Source: Zhihengliuella sp. ISTPL4 (GTDB lineage Bacteria; Actinomycetota; Actinomycetes; Actinomycetales; Microbacteriaceae). Taken from it: a stretch of DNA of 64,000 nt. Shown piece by piece: positions 9,430-18,114 of the stretch (positions are counted from its first letter, which is position 1; each line of letters starts with the position of its first letter). The notes beneath the pieces were generated by a model that searched no databases, was not told the DNA's origin, and saw nothing but the letters and a program-made list of their open reading frames with translations. The stretch is taken from contig NZ_CP025422.1 in assembly GCF_002848265.1 (NCBI RefSeq), positions 2,138,727-2,202,726 on the forward strand, written 5' to 3'. A program made the translations under genes and the position numbers.

Positions 9430-9836
9430 CATTCATCCTCCGCACCCGCACGGCAATCGCGGCCGTTGCGATGACCCTTGCCTTGACGCTCGGCCTCGCT
9501 GCCTGCACATCCGGCCCGAATCTCACTTCTCCCATCGGCGTCTGGGAAGCGGTCGGCGACGACACCGGCACCCTCGCAATCAACGCTGACGGCACGTTCG
9601 CCCTCACTGGAGCCTCCTTTGACGTCATCTGGTATCTGGACTCACGTGACTTCCGCGGTTCCGGAACCTGGCGCCTATCAAGCGATGGCAATCAGGTGAT
9701 CCTGCGGTTCCTCGAAGCCACGAGCAACGGATTCTCCATCGAGCCCACTGCGCGTCGACCGGACTTCACGTCCGGCACGATCCGCTTCGAGGACCCGGAA
9801 CAGACCGCGAGCATCGAATTCCGCCTCACGGACTGA
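9426..9836 (+). CDS. Small lipoprotein, copy 1 of a tandem pair (possible immunity protein)
   Basis: A 136-residue lipoprotein: basic start, hydrophobic segment, lipobox LAAC, then an approximately 100-residue domain beginning IGVWEAVGDDTGTLAINADGTF, which looks beta-rich and lipocalin-like. The last 21 residues match those of the next gene at all but one position. It overlaps the upstream WXG gene (ATGA), so the two are made together. A membrane-anchored, externally facing protein coupled to a secreted protein suggests protection against it outside the cytoplasm; this is inference from gene order. Confidence 0.6.
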   Translation: MTFILRTRTAIAAVAMTLALTLGLAACTSGPNLTSPIGVWEAVGDDTGTLAINADGTFALTGASFDVIWYLDSRDFRGSGTWRLSSDGNQVILRFLEATSNGFSIEPTARRPDFTSGTIRFEDPEQTASIEFRLTD

Positions 9837-9841
9837 CATTC

Positions 9842-10252
9842 ATGACTCACCGCCAAGGCTCAACGCCACGCACCCTACGATCAGCCGCGCTTGTCCTCAT
9901 CGCGATGTTCAGCCTCACGGGCTGCAGCCCAGCCCTCACCTGTCCCGTCGGCGTCTGGGAAGCGGTCGGCGACGACAACGGCACCCTCACAATCAACCGC
10001 GACGGCACATTCACCATGACCGACACCTCGTTCAATCCCCTCCAACACCGAGACACACAAGACGACTTCCGCGGCTCCGGTGTCTGGGAAACCTACTCCG
10101 TCGACCACCCGCTTGTCCTACGATTCGACGAAGCCACCAACGACGGCTTCCCCGTCGACCCCGCAGACCTACAAGTCGATTTCACCTCCGGCTCGATCCG
10201 ATTCGAGGACCCGGAACAGACCGCGAGCATCGAGTTCCGCCTCACGGATTGA
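9842..10252 (+). CDS. Small lipoprotein, copy 2 of the tandem pair
   Basis: A 136-residue lipoprotein with lipobox LTGC, paralogous to the gene five bases upstream. Similarity is very high at both ends of the mature domain (VGVWEAVGDDNGTL and IRFEDPEQTASIEFRLTD) and low in the middle, at DNA level as well. The two copies therefore arose by duplication and then diverged centrally. Codon choice is less GC-rich than in neighbouring conserved genes. Its stop faces the end of the minus-strand T7SS operon 62 bases away. The role is probably the same as copy 1. Confidence 0.6.
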   Translation: MTHRQGSTPRTLRSAALVLIAMFSLTGCSPALTCPVGVWEAVGDDNGTLTINRDGTFTMTDTSFNPLQHRDTQDDFRGSGVWETYSVDHPLVLRFDEATNDGFPVDPADLQVDFTSGSIRFEDPEQTASIEFRLTD

Positions 10253-10314
10253 CGCTCTGGCGACGACCCCCGAGGATCACACCGTCGAACCCTCGCGTAT
10301 ACGGAAAGGTCTTC

Positions 10315-11076
10315 CTAGAACTCGCCGGACCGCAGGCGGGCGAGCGTGCCCGCACCGATCTCGGCACGGACGTCGGGACGGTTCGCGTAGAAGGTGACGA
10401 GTTCGGCCAGGAGCACAGGGTCGCTGGCGAGATCGGCCGCCGCCCACGAGGACGGCTGAGCGGTCGACGTCCGCAGTACTACGCGGTTGCCTTCCACGCC
10501 GGCGCCGACGACCTCCTCCCATGCCACGGCCACGTTGTTGCGCGGGATCCGGAGCTGCAGCCCGTCGGGGCGCAGCGTCAGGCGATGGGCGGAGGGAGCC
10601 CGGAACCACGACCGGATGCCGGCGACCGTCATGATCAGCGCGACCACCGGGAGGAGGAGCAGGGTGAGGAGCGGCAGTCGGTCCGCGGGCACCGTGAAGA
10701 TACTCCATGCCCACGCCGCGAGGAGCAGGGCCCCCACCGGCGCGAGGGCGCGCAGCGGCCAGACGATCCCAGCGGCCCCGCCGAACGCGATCGCCGGACC
10801 GTCGACGACCGGCCGGACGACTCGGACCCGTGAGACGCGGGCGTGGGCCACCATCAGCCAGACGCCGACGGCGACGGCCGCGAGCACACCGATCCCCAGT
10901 GCCTTCATCGCCGGGGCCGGATCGGCGAACAGGATCAGGCTGAACAGCAGGACCACGATGGCGAACACGACGCCGAACACCGTGAGCGCCGTGGTCGCGC
11001 GCTGCTGCCCGTCCCACCCCGGATGACCGGGTACCCAGATCGTCTCCGGAGAGGCCGACTGCTGCTGACCTGTCAC
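10315..11076 (-). CDS. Membrane protein with C-terminal PH-like domain
   Basis: A 253-residue protein; the GTG at 11076 overlaps the upstream stop (GTGA). Four hydrophobic segments lie at roughly residues 27-47, 52-72, 92-115 and 123-147. The soluble C-terminal part (HRLTLRPDGLQLRIPRNNVAVAWEEVVGAGVEGN) has the look of the bacterial PH-like domain found in membrane proteins. It is the last gene of the T7SS minus-strand operon and is coupled to the glycine-zipper WXG protein, so it could be an immunity protein or a membrane partner for it. No direct functional evidence exists. Confidence 0.6.
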   Translation of the reverse strand: MTGQQQSASPETIWVPGHPGWDGQQRATTALTVFGVVFAIVVLLFSLILFADPAPAMKALGIGVLAAVAVGVWLMVAHARVSRVRVVRPVVDGPAIAFGGAAGIVWPLRALAPVGALLLAAWAWSIFTVPADRLPLLTLLLLPVVALIMTVAGIRSWFRAPSAHRLTLRPDGLQLRIPRNNVAVAWEEVVGAGVEGNRVVLRTSTAQPSSWAAADLASDPVLLAELVTFYANRPDVRAEIGAGTLARLRSGEF

Positions 11077-12284
11077 CCGAACAGTCCCTTCCACGCCTTG
11101 CCGATGTTGTGCCCCGCGTCGCCCACGAAGTCGGTCGTGTTCTCCCAGGCGTCCTCCGCGAAGTCCGTCGTGGCGTCCCATGCATCCGCCATGCCGGCGT
11201 CGATCGACTCCCGGACGTCCTGCGGCACCCAGTTCTCGTACGCCCACACCGCACCGGCACCGACCGCCACCGCGGCCCCGCCGACGACGACCGCCGTGCC
11301 CCACACGGGGAGCGTGACGACACCGGCCGCCGCGAGCGCGGCGACCCCGGCAGCCGCAGCCGCGCCACCCGCCGCACCGCCGATGATCTCCACCGCTGTG
11401 GACGAGGGGTCATCGCCCGACGACATCGCCGAGCCCAGGTTCCAGGCGTCGACGCCCCAGCCGATGAACGGCACCGCCCGACTCGCGCGAGAGAGCCCGC
11501 GGGCCAGATCCTCGGCCTCGTCCGCCGCCCACCGCATGCCGGTGGGGTTGGCGGCCTCGGCAGCGGCCTTGACGGCGGGATTGCCGGAGCGCAGCTCGCG
11601 AACGAAGTCCGATGCTCCGAGACGCAGATCCTCCGCGTGGGAGGTGAGCTCGGCCGCCGTCTCCGCCCACGCCAGGCCCTGGCCCTCGAGGTAGATCTTC
11701 GGGACCTCGCCGCTCGCCTCCCGCAGACCGGACAGGATCTTGTCCGCCGTGGACTGGCTCGGCATGGTCCCGAGGAAGCCGTCGAGGTTCTCGCTGATCC
11801 AGACCTCGAGCTCGCCCCACCAGGAGCCGACGTCGGCGGCGATCTCGTTGTACAGCTCGATACGGTCGAGGTGCTCCTGCCATTCGTCCCAGTAGGGGTC
11901 GTCCCGCGAGGTGGGGCATACCGGGATCAGGGACACCGGCCGGCCGATGATCATGCCGTTGACCGGGAGTCCCGCCGCCCTCGCATTGTCGCGGTGCGTC
12001 GCGAAGTCCTCCTTCATGCGCCGCAGCTGCCCGGCGTACGACCGGAGCTTCTCGGCGGCGTCACGGGCGAGGTCCTTGATCTCCTTCGCGGCGTCGGTCG
12101 TGCGCGAGAGGATCGTGACGTAGTCGTCCGCCGACTCGCCGTACCAGTGCCCGCGCACGCCGGTCGGGATGAAGGTCGTGACGTTGGAGGAGACGTCCGC
12201 GGCGTCCTTCAGATCGGGGTCGAGCCAGTCCGCGGCCGCCTGCACCTGGTCGGCGTCGCCGTACGTGGTCGTGTCGATCGTCAT
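11073..12284 (-). CDS. WXG-domain protein with glycine-zipper C-terminus, putative T7SS effector
   Basis: A 403-residue protein with no signal peptide. The N-terminal 100 residues are helical with a WXG turn (HWYGESADDY, W47-G49). A middle helical region contains further Trp-rich segments (DVGSWWGELEVW). From about residue 300 there is a strongly hydrophobic Gly/Ala-rich stretch (EIIGGAAGGAAAAAGVAAL, then TAVVVGGAAVAVGAGAVWAY) resembling glycine zippers of pore-forming or membrane-inserting toxins. The amphipathic end repeats Asp/Trp/Phe residues. Start and stop overlap both neighbours, inside the EccC operon. A membrane-active effector is a reasonable but unproven reading; a structural secreted component is the alternative. 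Confidence 0.6.
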   Translation of the reverse strand: MTIDTTTYGDADQVQAAADWLDPDLKDAADVSSNVTTFIPTGVRGHWYGESADDYVTILSRTTDAAKEIKDLARDAAEKLRSYAGQLRRMKEDFATHRDNARAAGLPVNGMIIGRPVSLIPVCPTSRDDPYWDEWQEHLDRIELYNEIAADVGSWWGELEVWISENLDGFLGTMPSQSTADKILSGLREASGEVPKIYLEGQGLAWAETAAELTSHAEDLRLGASDFVRELRSGNPAVKAAAEAANPTGMRWAADEAEDLARGLSRASRAVPFIGWGVDAWNLGSAMSSGDDPSSTAVEIIGGAAGGAAAAAGVAALAAAGVVTLPVWGTAVVVGGAAVAVGAGAVWAYENWVPQDVRESIDAGMADAWDATTDFAEDAWENTTDFVGDAGHNIGKAWKGLFG

Positions 12285-12580
12285 CAGAGGTCCTCGACGA
12301 TGGCCGCGACCGGGTCGAGCTGGTCGATCACATCCTGCTCGTTCGTCTCCGCGTCGTCGGCGATGGCGCGGACGATCTCGCCCAGGGTGCCGTTGATCCG
12401 GTACAGGGCGTCGACGCCCTCCCCCACCCGCTGCATGATGGCGGCGACCGTGTCGGAGGCGAGCCCGCCGTCGACGGCCGTCGGAATGCCGGAGAGCTTC
12501 GTCTCGATGAGCTCGACCGCCTCCTCGTGCATGTCCGCGTGGACGGCCATCACCTCCGGGTCCATCGCGATGCGGCTCAT
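12284..12580 (-). CDS. Small helical ESX-associated protein
   Basis: A 98-residue, acidic, helical protein with no signal peptide, a size and pattern typical of small ESX secretion-associated (EspC-like) partner proteins. No WXG motif is present; a Gly-Ile-Pro turn (LSGIPTAVDGG) separates the two predicted helices. The ATG follows the SAV_915-like gene with a four-base overlap, and its stop overlaps the start of the glycine-zipper protein, so it may be the secretion partner of that protein. Confidence 0.6.
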   Translation of the reverse strand: MSRIAMDPEVMAVHADMHEEAVELIETKLSGIPTAVDGGLASDTVAAIMQRVGEGVDALYRINGTLGEIVRAIADDAETNEQDVIDQLDPVAAIVEDL

Positions 12581-12879
12581 GCGATGGCTCCGTTCCGGCG
12601 GTAGGACGCGGGCACGTCGAGGTCGAAGATCACGACGTCGTAGGGCTGCGCCTCCTTGATCTGACCGAGGTCCTCCGTGCGCACCAGCACCCAGGGCTGC
12701 CGCTCGCCGGCGAGCTCCAGCAGCCGGTCGAGGGCGGTGTAGGCGAGCAGTGCACGCCGCCCGTCCTTCAACTCCCGGATCTCGACGAGCTGCTCCTCGG
12801 GCGTCGACGTCACGCTCAGGGGCAGGTACAGCACGGGTGGGACCATCGGCGTTGCGGCCGGCATCGGTTCGAAGGTCAT
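12577..12879 (-). CDS. SseB-like / SAV_915 family protein
   Basis: A 100-residue soluble protein with the pattern LYLPLSV...EEQLVEIRELKDGRRALLAYTALDRL, seen in the SAV_915-type and SseB N-terminal families that are often encoded beside actinobacterial T7SS genes. Function is unknown. It lies 19 bases downstream of eccC and overlaps the small ESX-associated gene by four bases, which places it in the same operon. Confidence 0.6.
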   Translation of the reverse strand: MTFEPMPAATPMVPPVLYLPLSVTSTPEEQLVEIRELKDGRRALLAYTALDRLLELAGERQPWVLVRTEDLGQIKEAQPYDVVIFDLDVPASYRRNGAIA

Positions 12880-12898
12880 CTCGGTCTCTCCTCGGTTG

Positions 12899-15800
12899 TC
12901 ACTCGTAGCTCGGCGGCACCCACAGCAGCTGCGCGGAGACGAGGCCCCGATCGCGGCTGACGATCTGCGCCCGGCCGGGGATCGCGGGAACGGCCTTCAC
13001 CTTGCCGATGAGCTGGCCCTCCTCGGGGCTGCCCGAGAGCAGGATGCCGGTCGCGCCCAGGTCGGTCATGCGCTGGATGATCGGATCGTACGCGGCGCGG
13101 CTCGCCCCGCCGGTGCGGCGGGTGAGGATCACGTGGAGGCCGAGGTCGGCCGCCTGCGCGAGCAGCGGTGCGAGGACCGCGACCGGGTTGCCCTGCGAGG
13201 TCGCCACGAGGTCGTAGTCGTCGATGAGGACGAACCCTTCCGCGCCCTTCCACCACGACCGGCTGCGGAGCTGGTCGGGCGTGACGTCAGGTCCGGGGAT
13301 GCGGCTCCGGAAGAACTGCGCGAGCTCGTTCATCCCACCCTCGGTCATCTCGTGCGACGTGAGGTAGGCGCCGAGGTATTCCTGCGGGATCTCGCCGAGC
13401 AGGGCACGACGGTAGTCGACGACGAAGATCTTCGCCTCGGTCGGGCCGTACAGCCGAGTGATCTCGTGCACGACGCCGCGGAGCATCGACGACTTGCCGG
13501 AGTCCGCGTCGCCGTACAGATACAGCAGCGGCTCGGCGACCGGATCGATCGAGAACGGGGCGAGGTTCGCCTCGTCGATGCCCAGCAGGAGTTCGCGGGG
13601 CTCCGTGCCGTCCGGGGACTGCGCGGCCGCGACGGCGCGCAGATCGGCATGGCTGATGCGCGAGGGCAGCAGGCGCAGCTTGGGTCCGGCGGGTCCGTGC
13701 CACGCCGCCGCGACGCGGGCCACGAGGTCGTCGATCCCGTCGGGCAGGCTCGACGCGTCGTCCACGCCGTCGACACGCGGGAGCGCCGTGAGCATCTGCA
13801 GACCGCGATCGTTGAGGCCGCGGCCGGGGATGGCCGTGACGTTCTCCGCCGCCTTGCGATTGACCTCGGAGTCCGTCGGGTCGCCGAGGCGCAGCTCGAT
13901 GCGGGTGCCGATGAGGTCTTTGATGTTGGCCCGGATCTCCATCCAGCGCGCCGCGGTGATCACGACGTGGACGCCGTAGGTGAGACCGCGGGCGGCGATC
14001 GCCTGGATCTGCGGCTCCAGCATCTCGAACTCGGCGCGGAGCGTGCCCCATCCGTCGACGATGAGGAAGATGTCGCCGTAGCCGTCGTCGGCCAGTCCCT
14101 GCCCGCGGCGCTGCCGGTAGGCGTCGATCGAGTCGATGCCGTGCTGCCGGAAGTACACCTCGCGGGCGTTCAGCAGGCTGGTGACCTCAGCCACCGTGCG
14201 GCGGACGACGTCCGGCTCGGACCGGGTCGCGACGCCGCTGATGTGCGTGAAATCCTGCATGCCGGTGAAGCTGCCGCCGCCGAAGTCGATGACGAAGAAC
14301 TGCACCTCCTGCGGCGTGTGCGTGAGCGCCAGGGCGGCGACCGTCGTCCGCGCGAGCGTGCTCTTGCCGCTCAGCGGCGCGCCGACGATGGCCATGTGGC
14401 CGGCCGCACCGCCGAGGGAGACCGCGAGGTTCTCCCGGCGCTGCTCCAGCGGCACGTCGACGATGCCGAGCGGGACCGTGAGCGCCCCCGCCTTCCGCCA
14501 GCGCGGGGAGACGAGGCCGAGCGCCGGGTCTTCGACGAGGTCCCCGAAGAGCTGGTCGAGGGTGGCCGGCGTCACCAGCGGCGGCAACCACACCTGGTGC
14601 GCGGCCGGGCCGCGTCCCTTCATGGACTCGACCGCGATCTCGAAGGTGTTGCGCTTCTCCTCCGGTTCGGCGTCGACCACGACCTCCGGCTCGTCCACGG
14701 GTACCTCCGCACGCCAGACCGGCGCGGCAGTGAACAGCTCGACGGCGGTCGAACCGGTGCTCTGTCCGGAGCCGCCGGACGACGCCCGCCGGCGACGACG
14801 CGGCGGTGGTCCGGACACGTACGCGGCGCGGAACTGCGTCATCGTCTCGGTGTCGGACTTCAGGATGCCGGCGCCCGGCTGCGTGGGCAGGTGATAGGCG
14901 TCCGGCACGCCGAGGACCGTCCGGGACTCGGCCGCCGAGAAGGTGCGCAGACCGATGCGGTAGGAGAGGTGCGTGTCGAGGCCGCGCAGCTTGCCCTCCT
15001 CCAGCCGCTGGGAGGACAGCAGCAGGTGCACCTGCAGCGAGCGGCCGAGGCGGCCGATGTTGACGAACGTGTCGACGAACTCCGGCTTGGCCGACAGGAG
15101 CTCGGAGAACTCGTCGGCGACGATGAGCAGGGCGGGGAGCGGCGCCAGGTCGGTGCGTCCGCCGCGACGCGCCTTCTCGTAGTCGGCCACGTTGGCGAAC
15201 GGACCGGTGGCCCGCAGCAGTTCCTGTCGGCGCACCATCTCGCCCTGGAGCGCGTCCTGCATGCGGTCGACGAGGGAGATCTCCTCACCGAGGTTCGTGA
15301 TGATCGCCGAGACGTGCGGCATGTCGGCCATGCCGGCGAACGTCGCGCCACCCTTGAAGTCGACGAGCACGAAGTTGAGCTGCTCCGGCGAATGGGTCAT
15401 CGCGAGCGCGAGCACGAGCGTGCGGAGCACCTCCGACTTCCCCGAGCCGGTGGCGCCGATGATGAGACCGTGCGGGCCCATACCCTGCTGCGCCGATTCC
15501 TTGATGTCGAGGATGAGCGGGCTGCCGTCCTCGGTCTGGCCGATCGGCACCCGGAGTCGGTCGCGCTCCAGTCGCGGCGCCCACGCGGCGTCGAGGTCGA
15601 GGTCGCGCACGTCGGGCAGACCGAGGAGCTCGACGAGCTCGGCCTGGCCGGTCGCGCTCTTCTTGCTGGCGATCGCGGTGCCGCCCGCGTACAGGGCGAT
15701 GAGCCGGCGGGCGGTCGCCTCCGCCTCGACGATGGTGATCGCGTCCGCCTCGAACGGTCGTGCGGGCACCTGCAGGCTGACGAGCTCGGCGCGTGTGCTG

Positions 15801-16876
15801 GCACCGCCGGTCTCGAACGCGATGCGCAGGGCGTTCGGGTCGTCGAGGTCACCCCAGCGGGCGGGGAGGTCGATCACGGTCACGCCCTGCACGCCGTCGC
15901 CGGTGACGAGGGCGTCGTTGAACGACGTCGTGGCGCCGTCCGTGACGATGACGATGTGCGGCGTCTTCGGTCCGGAGCCGTCGCGGGCGAAGCGCGAGCG
16001 CTCGCGCACCTCGGGCGGCAGCATGTCCTCGAGCTCGGACAGCTGCGAGCCGATCATCCGGGCGGCGCCGAGGCCGTCCCGCACGGTGCGTGAGTGCGTG
16101 TGCGGCAGCCACTTCGCCCACTCCCACTGCGGGAGCACGCCGGTGTCCGCGGCGATGACGATCTGCAGCACGTCGGGGTCGTGCATGGTGGCCGCGTGCA
16201 GCAGCATGGCCCTGGCCAGCGCCCGCGTCTCGTCCTCGTCACCGGTGATCTCGATGCGGGCGTAGTCGCGGAGGGTGACGCCGAGCGGGAGGTTCTTCTG
16301 GACCTCGTGCGTCAGCATGAAGCGGTGCGCGGCCGAGGCGGCGACGGGGTCGAGCTGCGCCAGCGGCGGGAGCTCCGGGGCTTCGAGCGTGACGCACAGC
16401 GGCTGATCGGTGACGCCGACGCGGACCGACAGGAAGTCGGGGTCGTTGACGCCGCGCTCCCAGACGCGGGTGCGCTCCTCCGCGAGGTACGGCAGGGTCG
16501 ACGGCGCCGGAAGGTGCCAGTTCGCGGAGCGGCGCTGCTGTCGGGCGGCGACGCGGACGGTCTGCCGCAGCTCGGTCAGGTACGCGAGGTACTCACGGCG
16601 GGCGCCGAGGGTGGCCGCCTGCCGCTGGGAGCGCTGGCGCCAGCCGTTGACGGCGACGAAGCCGAGCGAGGACAGCAGGAACATGCCGCCGGTGAGCAGA
16701 CCCGTGACGGACTGGTTCGACATGGTGACCATGACGATCGCGCCGACGCTGCCGAGCATGGGCAGCAGCGACCCGAGGATCCCGATGCCGCCGTCGTTCG
16801 GCTGCAGCTCCGGCGGGGCCTGGACCGGGAGCCTCCCGGAGGGGACACGGGGCGGGGCGAGACGGGGTCCTGTCAT
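12899..16876 (-). CDS. eccC: T7SS motor ATPase EccC (fused EccCa-EccCb)
   Basis: A 1325-residue FtsK/SpoIIIE-type ATPase that drives export and recognises substrates at the inner membrane. The ATG at 16876 overlaps the FHA gene stop. Two transmembrane helices lie near residues 38-85. Three ATPase modules follow, with Walker A loops GATGSGKSEV (about 473), GAPLSGKSTL (about 830) and GDADSGKSSM (about 1121). The first module also shows a Walker B strand LLIVADEFSEL. All three P-loops keep the GKS core. Full-length fusion is usual outside the mycobacterial ESX-1 type. Only one copy is present in the window. Confidence 0.95.
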   Translation of the reverse strand: MTGPRLAPPRVPSGRLPVQAPPELQPNDGGIGILGSLLPMLGSVGAIVMVTMSNQSVTGLLTGGMFLLSSLGFVAVNGWRQRSQRQAATLGARREYLAYLTELRQTVRVAARQQRRSANWHLPAPSTLPYLAEERTRVWERGVNDPDFLSVRVGVTDQPLCVTLEAPELPPLAQLDPVAASAAHRFMLTHEVQKNLPLGVTLRDYARIEITGDEDETRALARAMLLHAATMHDPDVLQIVIAADTGVLPQWEWAKWLPHTHSRTVRDGLGAARMIGSQLSELEDMLPPEVRERSRFARDGSGPKTPHIVIVTDGATTSFNDALVTGDGVQGVTVIDLPARWGDLDDPNALRIAFETGGASTRAELVSLQVPARPFEADAITIVEAEATARRLIALYAGGTAIASKKSATGQAELVELLGLPDVRDLDLDAAWAPRLERDRLRVPIGQTEDGSPLILDIKESAQQGMGPHGLIIGATGSGKSEVLRTLVLALAMTHSPEQLNFVLVDFKGGATFAGMADMPHVSAIITNLGEEISLVDRMQDALQGEMVRRQELLRATGPFANVADYEKARRGGRTDLAPLPALLIVADEFSELLSAKPEFVDTFVNIGRLGRSLQVHLLLSSQRLEEGKLRGLDTHLSYRIGLRTFSAAESRTVLGVPDAYHLPTQPGAGILKSDTETMTQFRAAYVSGPPPRRRRRASSGGSGQSTGSTAVELFTAAPVWRAEVPVDEPEVVVDAEPEEKRNTFEIAVESMKGRGPAAHQVWLPPLVTPATLDQLFGDLVEDPALGLVSPRWRKAGALTVPLGIVDVPLEQRRENLAVSLGGAAGHMAIVGAPLSGKSTLARTTVAALALTHTPQEVQFFVIDFGGGSFTGMQDFTHISGVATRSEPDVVRRTVAEVTSLLNAREVYFRQHGIDSIDAYRQRRGQGLADDGYGDIFLIVDGWGTLRAEFEMLEPQIQAIAARGLTYGVHVVITAARWMEIRANIKDLIGTRIELRLGDPTDSEVNRKAAENVTAIPGRGLNDRGLQMLTALPRVDGVDDASSLPDGIDDLVARVAAAWHGPAGPKLRLLPSRISHADLRAVAAAQSPDGTEPRELLLGIDEANLAPFSIDPVAEPLLYLYGDADSGKSSMLRGVVHEITRLYGPTEAKIFVVDYRRALLGEIPQEYLGAYLTSHEMTEGGMNELAQFFRSRIPGPDVTPDQLRSRSWWKGAEGFVLIDDYDLVATSQGNPVAVLAPLLAQAADLGLHVILTRRTGGASRAAYDPIIQRMTDLGATGILLSGSPEEGQLIGKVKAVPAIPGRAQIVSRDRGLVSAQLLWVPPSYE

Positions 16877-18114
16877 GCTCTCTCTCCGGCGCTGCTGTCG
16901 GTGCCCAGCAGAAGGCTGATGGTGAAGCTGCGATTGCCCATGCGGACACGGTCGGCGTCGTCGAGGAGCACGCGCTCGCCGGCGACGAGCTCGGTCGTCT
17001 GGCCGTCGTCGCTGCGGACGTCGGAGCCGTTCGTGGAACCGAAGTCGGTCACCCACGTGCGGCCGCGGGAGTGCTCGATGCGCAGATGGGTCTTCGAGAC
17101 CGACGCGTCGGGGTCGGTGACGACGATGAGGCGGTCGTCATGCGCGCTGGCGACGGGTCCGCGTCCGAGGTTCGCGGCCACGGGGAGGGCGAGCTGCACC
17201 CGCTGGCCGGTGTCGAAGATGAGGAGGAGGGCCCCGGTCTCGGGGGCCGGCGCAGGCGCCTCGGCGCCCGCCTGCGACCCGGGCGCCGGGGCCACGGTGA
17301 AGAGCGGCCGATCCGACCCCGGTGCCGCCGCTTCCGGGCTCTCGGTACGGCGAGAGGCCGCGCGGGCGTCGGTGGGCTGGGAGTCCTCGTCCACGACGGA
17401 CGGCGACGCCACGAGCGGAACGACCTGCGGCGGCGCGAGCGGAGCGGCCTCCCCCGCAGCGGGAGCCGGCGAAGCCTCGACGGCCGCCTTGGCGGGCACG
17501 GCGACCACGACGGTGCCGGCGACGCGGTCGGCCCAGGACTGCCGTCTGCCGCCGCGATCCCAGGCGCTGGAGGCGACGACCACCCAGCTGCCGACAGCCA
17601 CGAGGAAGCCGGCTCCGGTGATGATGCCGCGGACGAACTGGCGCCCGATCCCCGGCGACCACGGCCGGTCGGCGCGGGCGCTGCGCAGGCGCAGCACGGC
17701 GTTGCCGAGGGTGAGGCCGGTCCGCGCTTCCAGCACCCAGAGGAACAGGGCGAGCTCGAAGACCGTGAGGGCGGCGAGCAGCACGCTCTGCGTCAGCACG
17801 AGGACGACGGCGGAGGCGAGGAACACGGCGGCCGCGTCGAGGGTGAAGGCCGCGATCCGCTGAACGGTGCCGGCGGGGGCTCCGCGGAAGGCGGGACCGA
17901 GTCCCTCGGCAGGGCGCGGGAGGGTGCGTCGCGACGAGGCGATCGGCGTGGGCGGCACGGGCGTCTGGCGCAGCGGCGTGCCGTCGACACCGGGGGGCGC
18001 CGCGATCAGGGCGGGCGGCAGCGCAGGGATCTCCCCCGGACGGTCTCCGCCGGGCGCCATCGGCGGGATCGGACCCCCGCTCGGCCAGGACTGTGATGGG
18101 CCGTTCCCGCTCAT
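16873..18114 (-). CDS. RDD membrane domain and FHA domain protein of the T7SS operon
   Basis: A 413-residue protein. A Pro/Gly-rich tail of about 85 residues leads into an RDD-type membrane region with three or four hydrophobic segments (AAVFLASAVVLVLTQSVLL onward). An Ala/Pro-rich linker follows, then a C-terminal FHA domain (LGRGPVAS...VSKTHLRIE...TDFGSTNGS), whose Arg-Gly, SKTH and TNGS positions keep the phosphothreonine pocket. It should read Thr-phosphorylated partners at the membrane next to EccC, possibly linking secretion to the kinase encoded 27 kb away. ATGA overlaps join it to genes on both sides. Confidence 0.85.
   Translation of the reverse strand: MSGNGPSQSWPSGGPIPPMAPGGDRPGEIPALPPALIAAPPGVDGTPLRQTPVPPTPIASSRRTLPRPAEGLGPAFRGAPAGTVQRIAAFTLDAAAVFLASAVVLVLTQSVLLAALTVFELALFLWVLEARTGLTLGNAVLRLRSARADRPWSPGIGRQFVRGIITGAGFLVAVGSWVVVASSAWDRGGRRQSWADRVAGTVVVAVPAKAAVEASPAPAAGEAAPLAPPQVVPLVASPSVVDEDSQPTDARAASRRTESPEAAAPGSDRPLFTVAPAPGSQAGAEAPAPAPETGALLLIFDTGQRVQLALPVAANLGRGPVASAHDDRLIVVTDPDASVSKTHLRIEHSRGRTWVTDFGSTNGSDVRSDDGQTTELVAGERVLLDDADRVRMGNRSFTISLLLGTDSSAGERA

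Noticed and set aside
12896..16093. 1065-codon plus-strand frame opposite eccC
   Set aside because: It is the antisense shadow of eccC caused by high GC; the product is Arg/Gly/Asp-rich with no domain, and eccC is certain.
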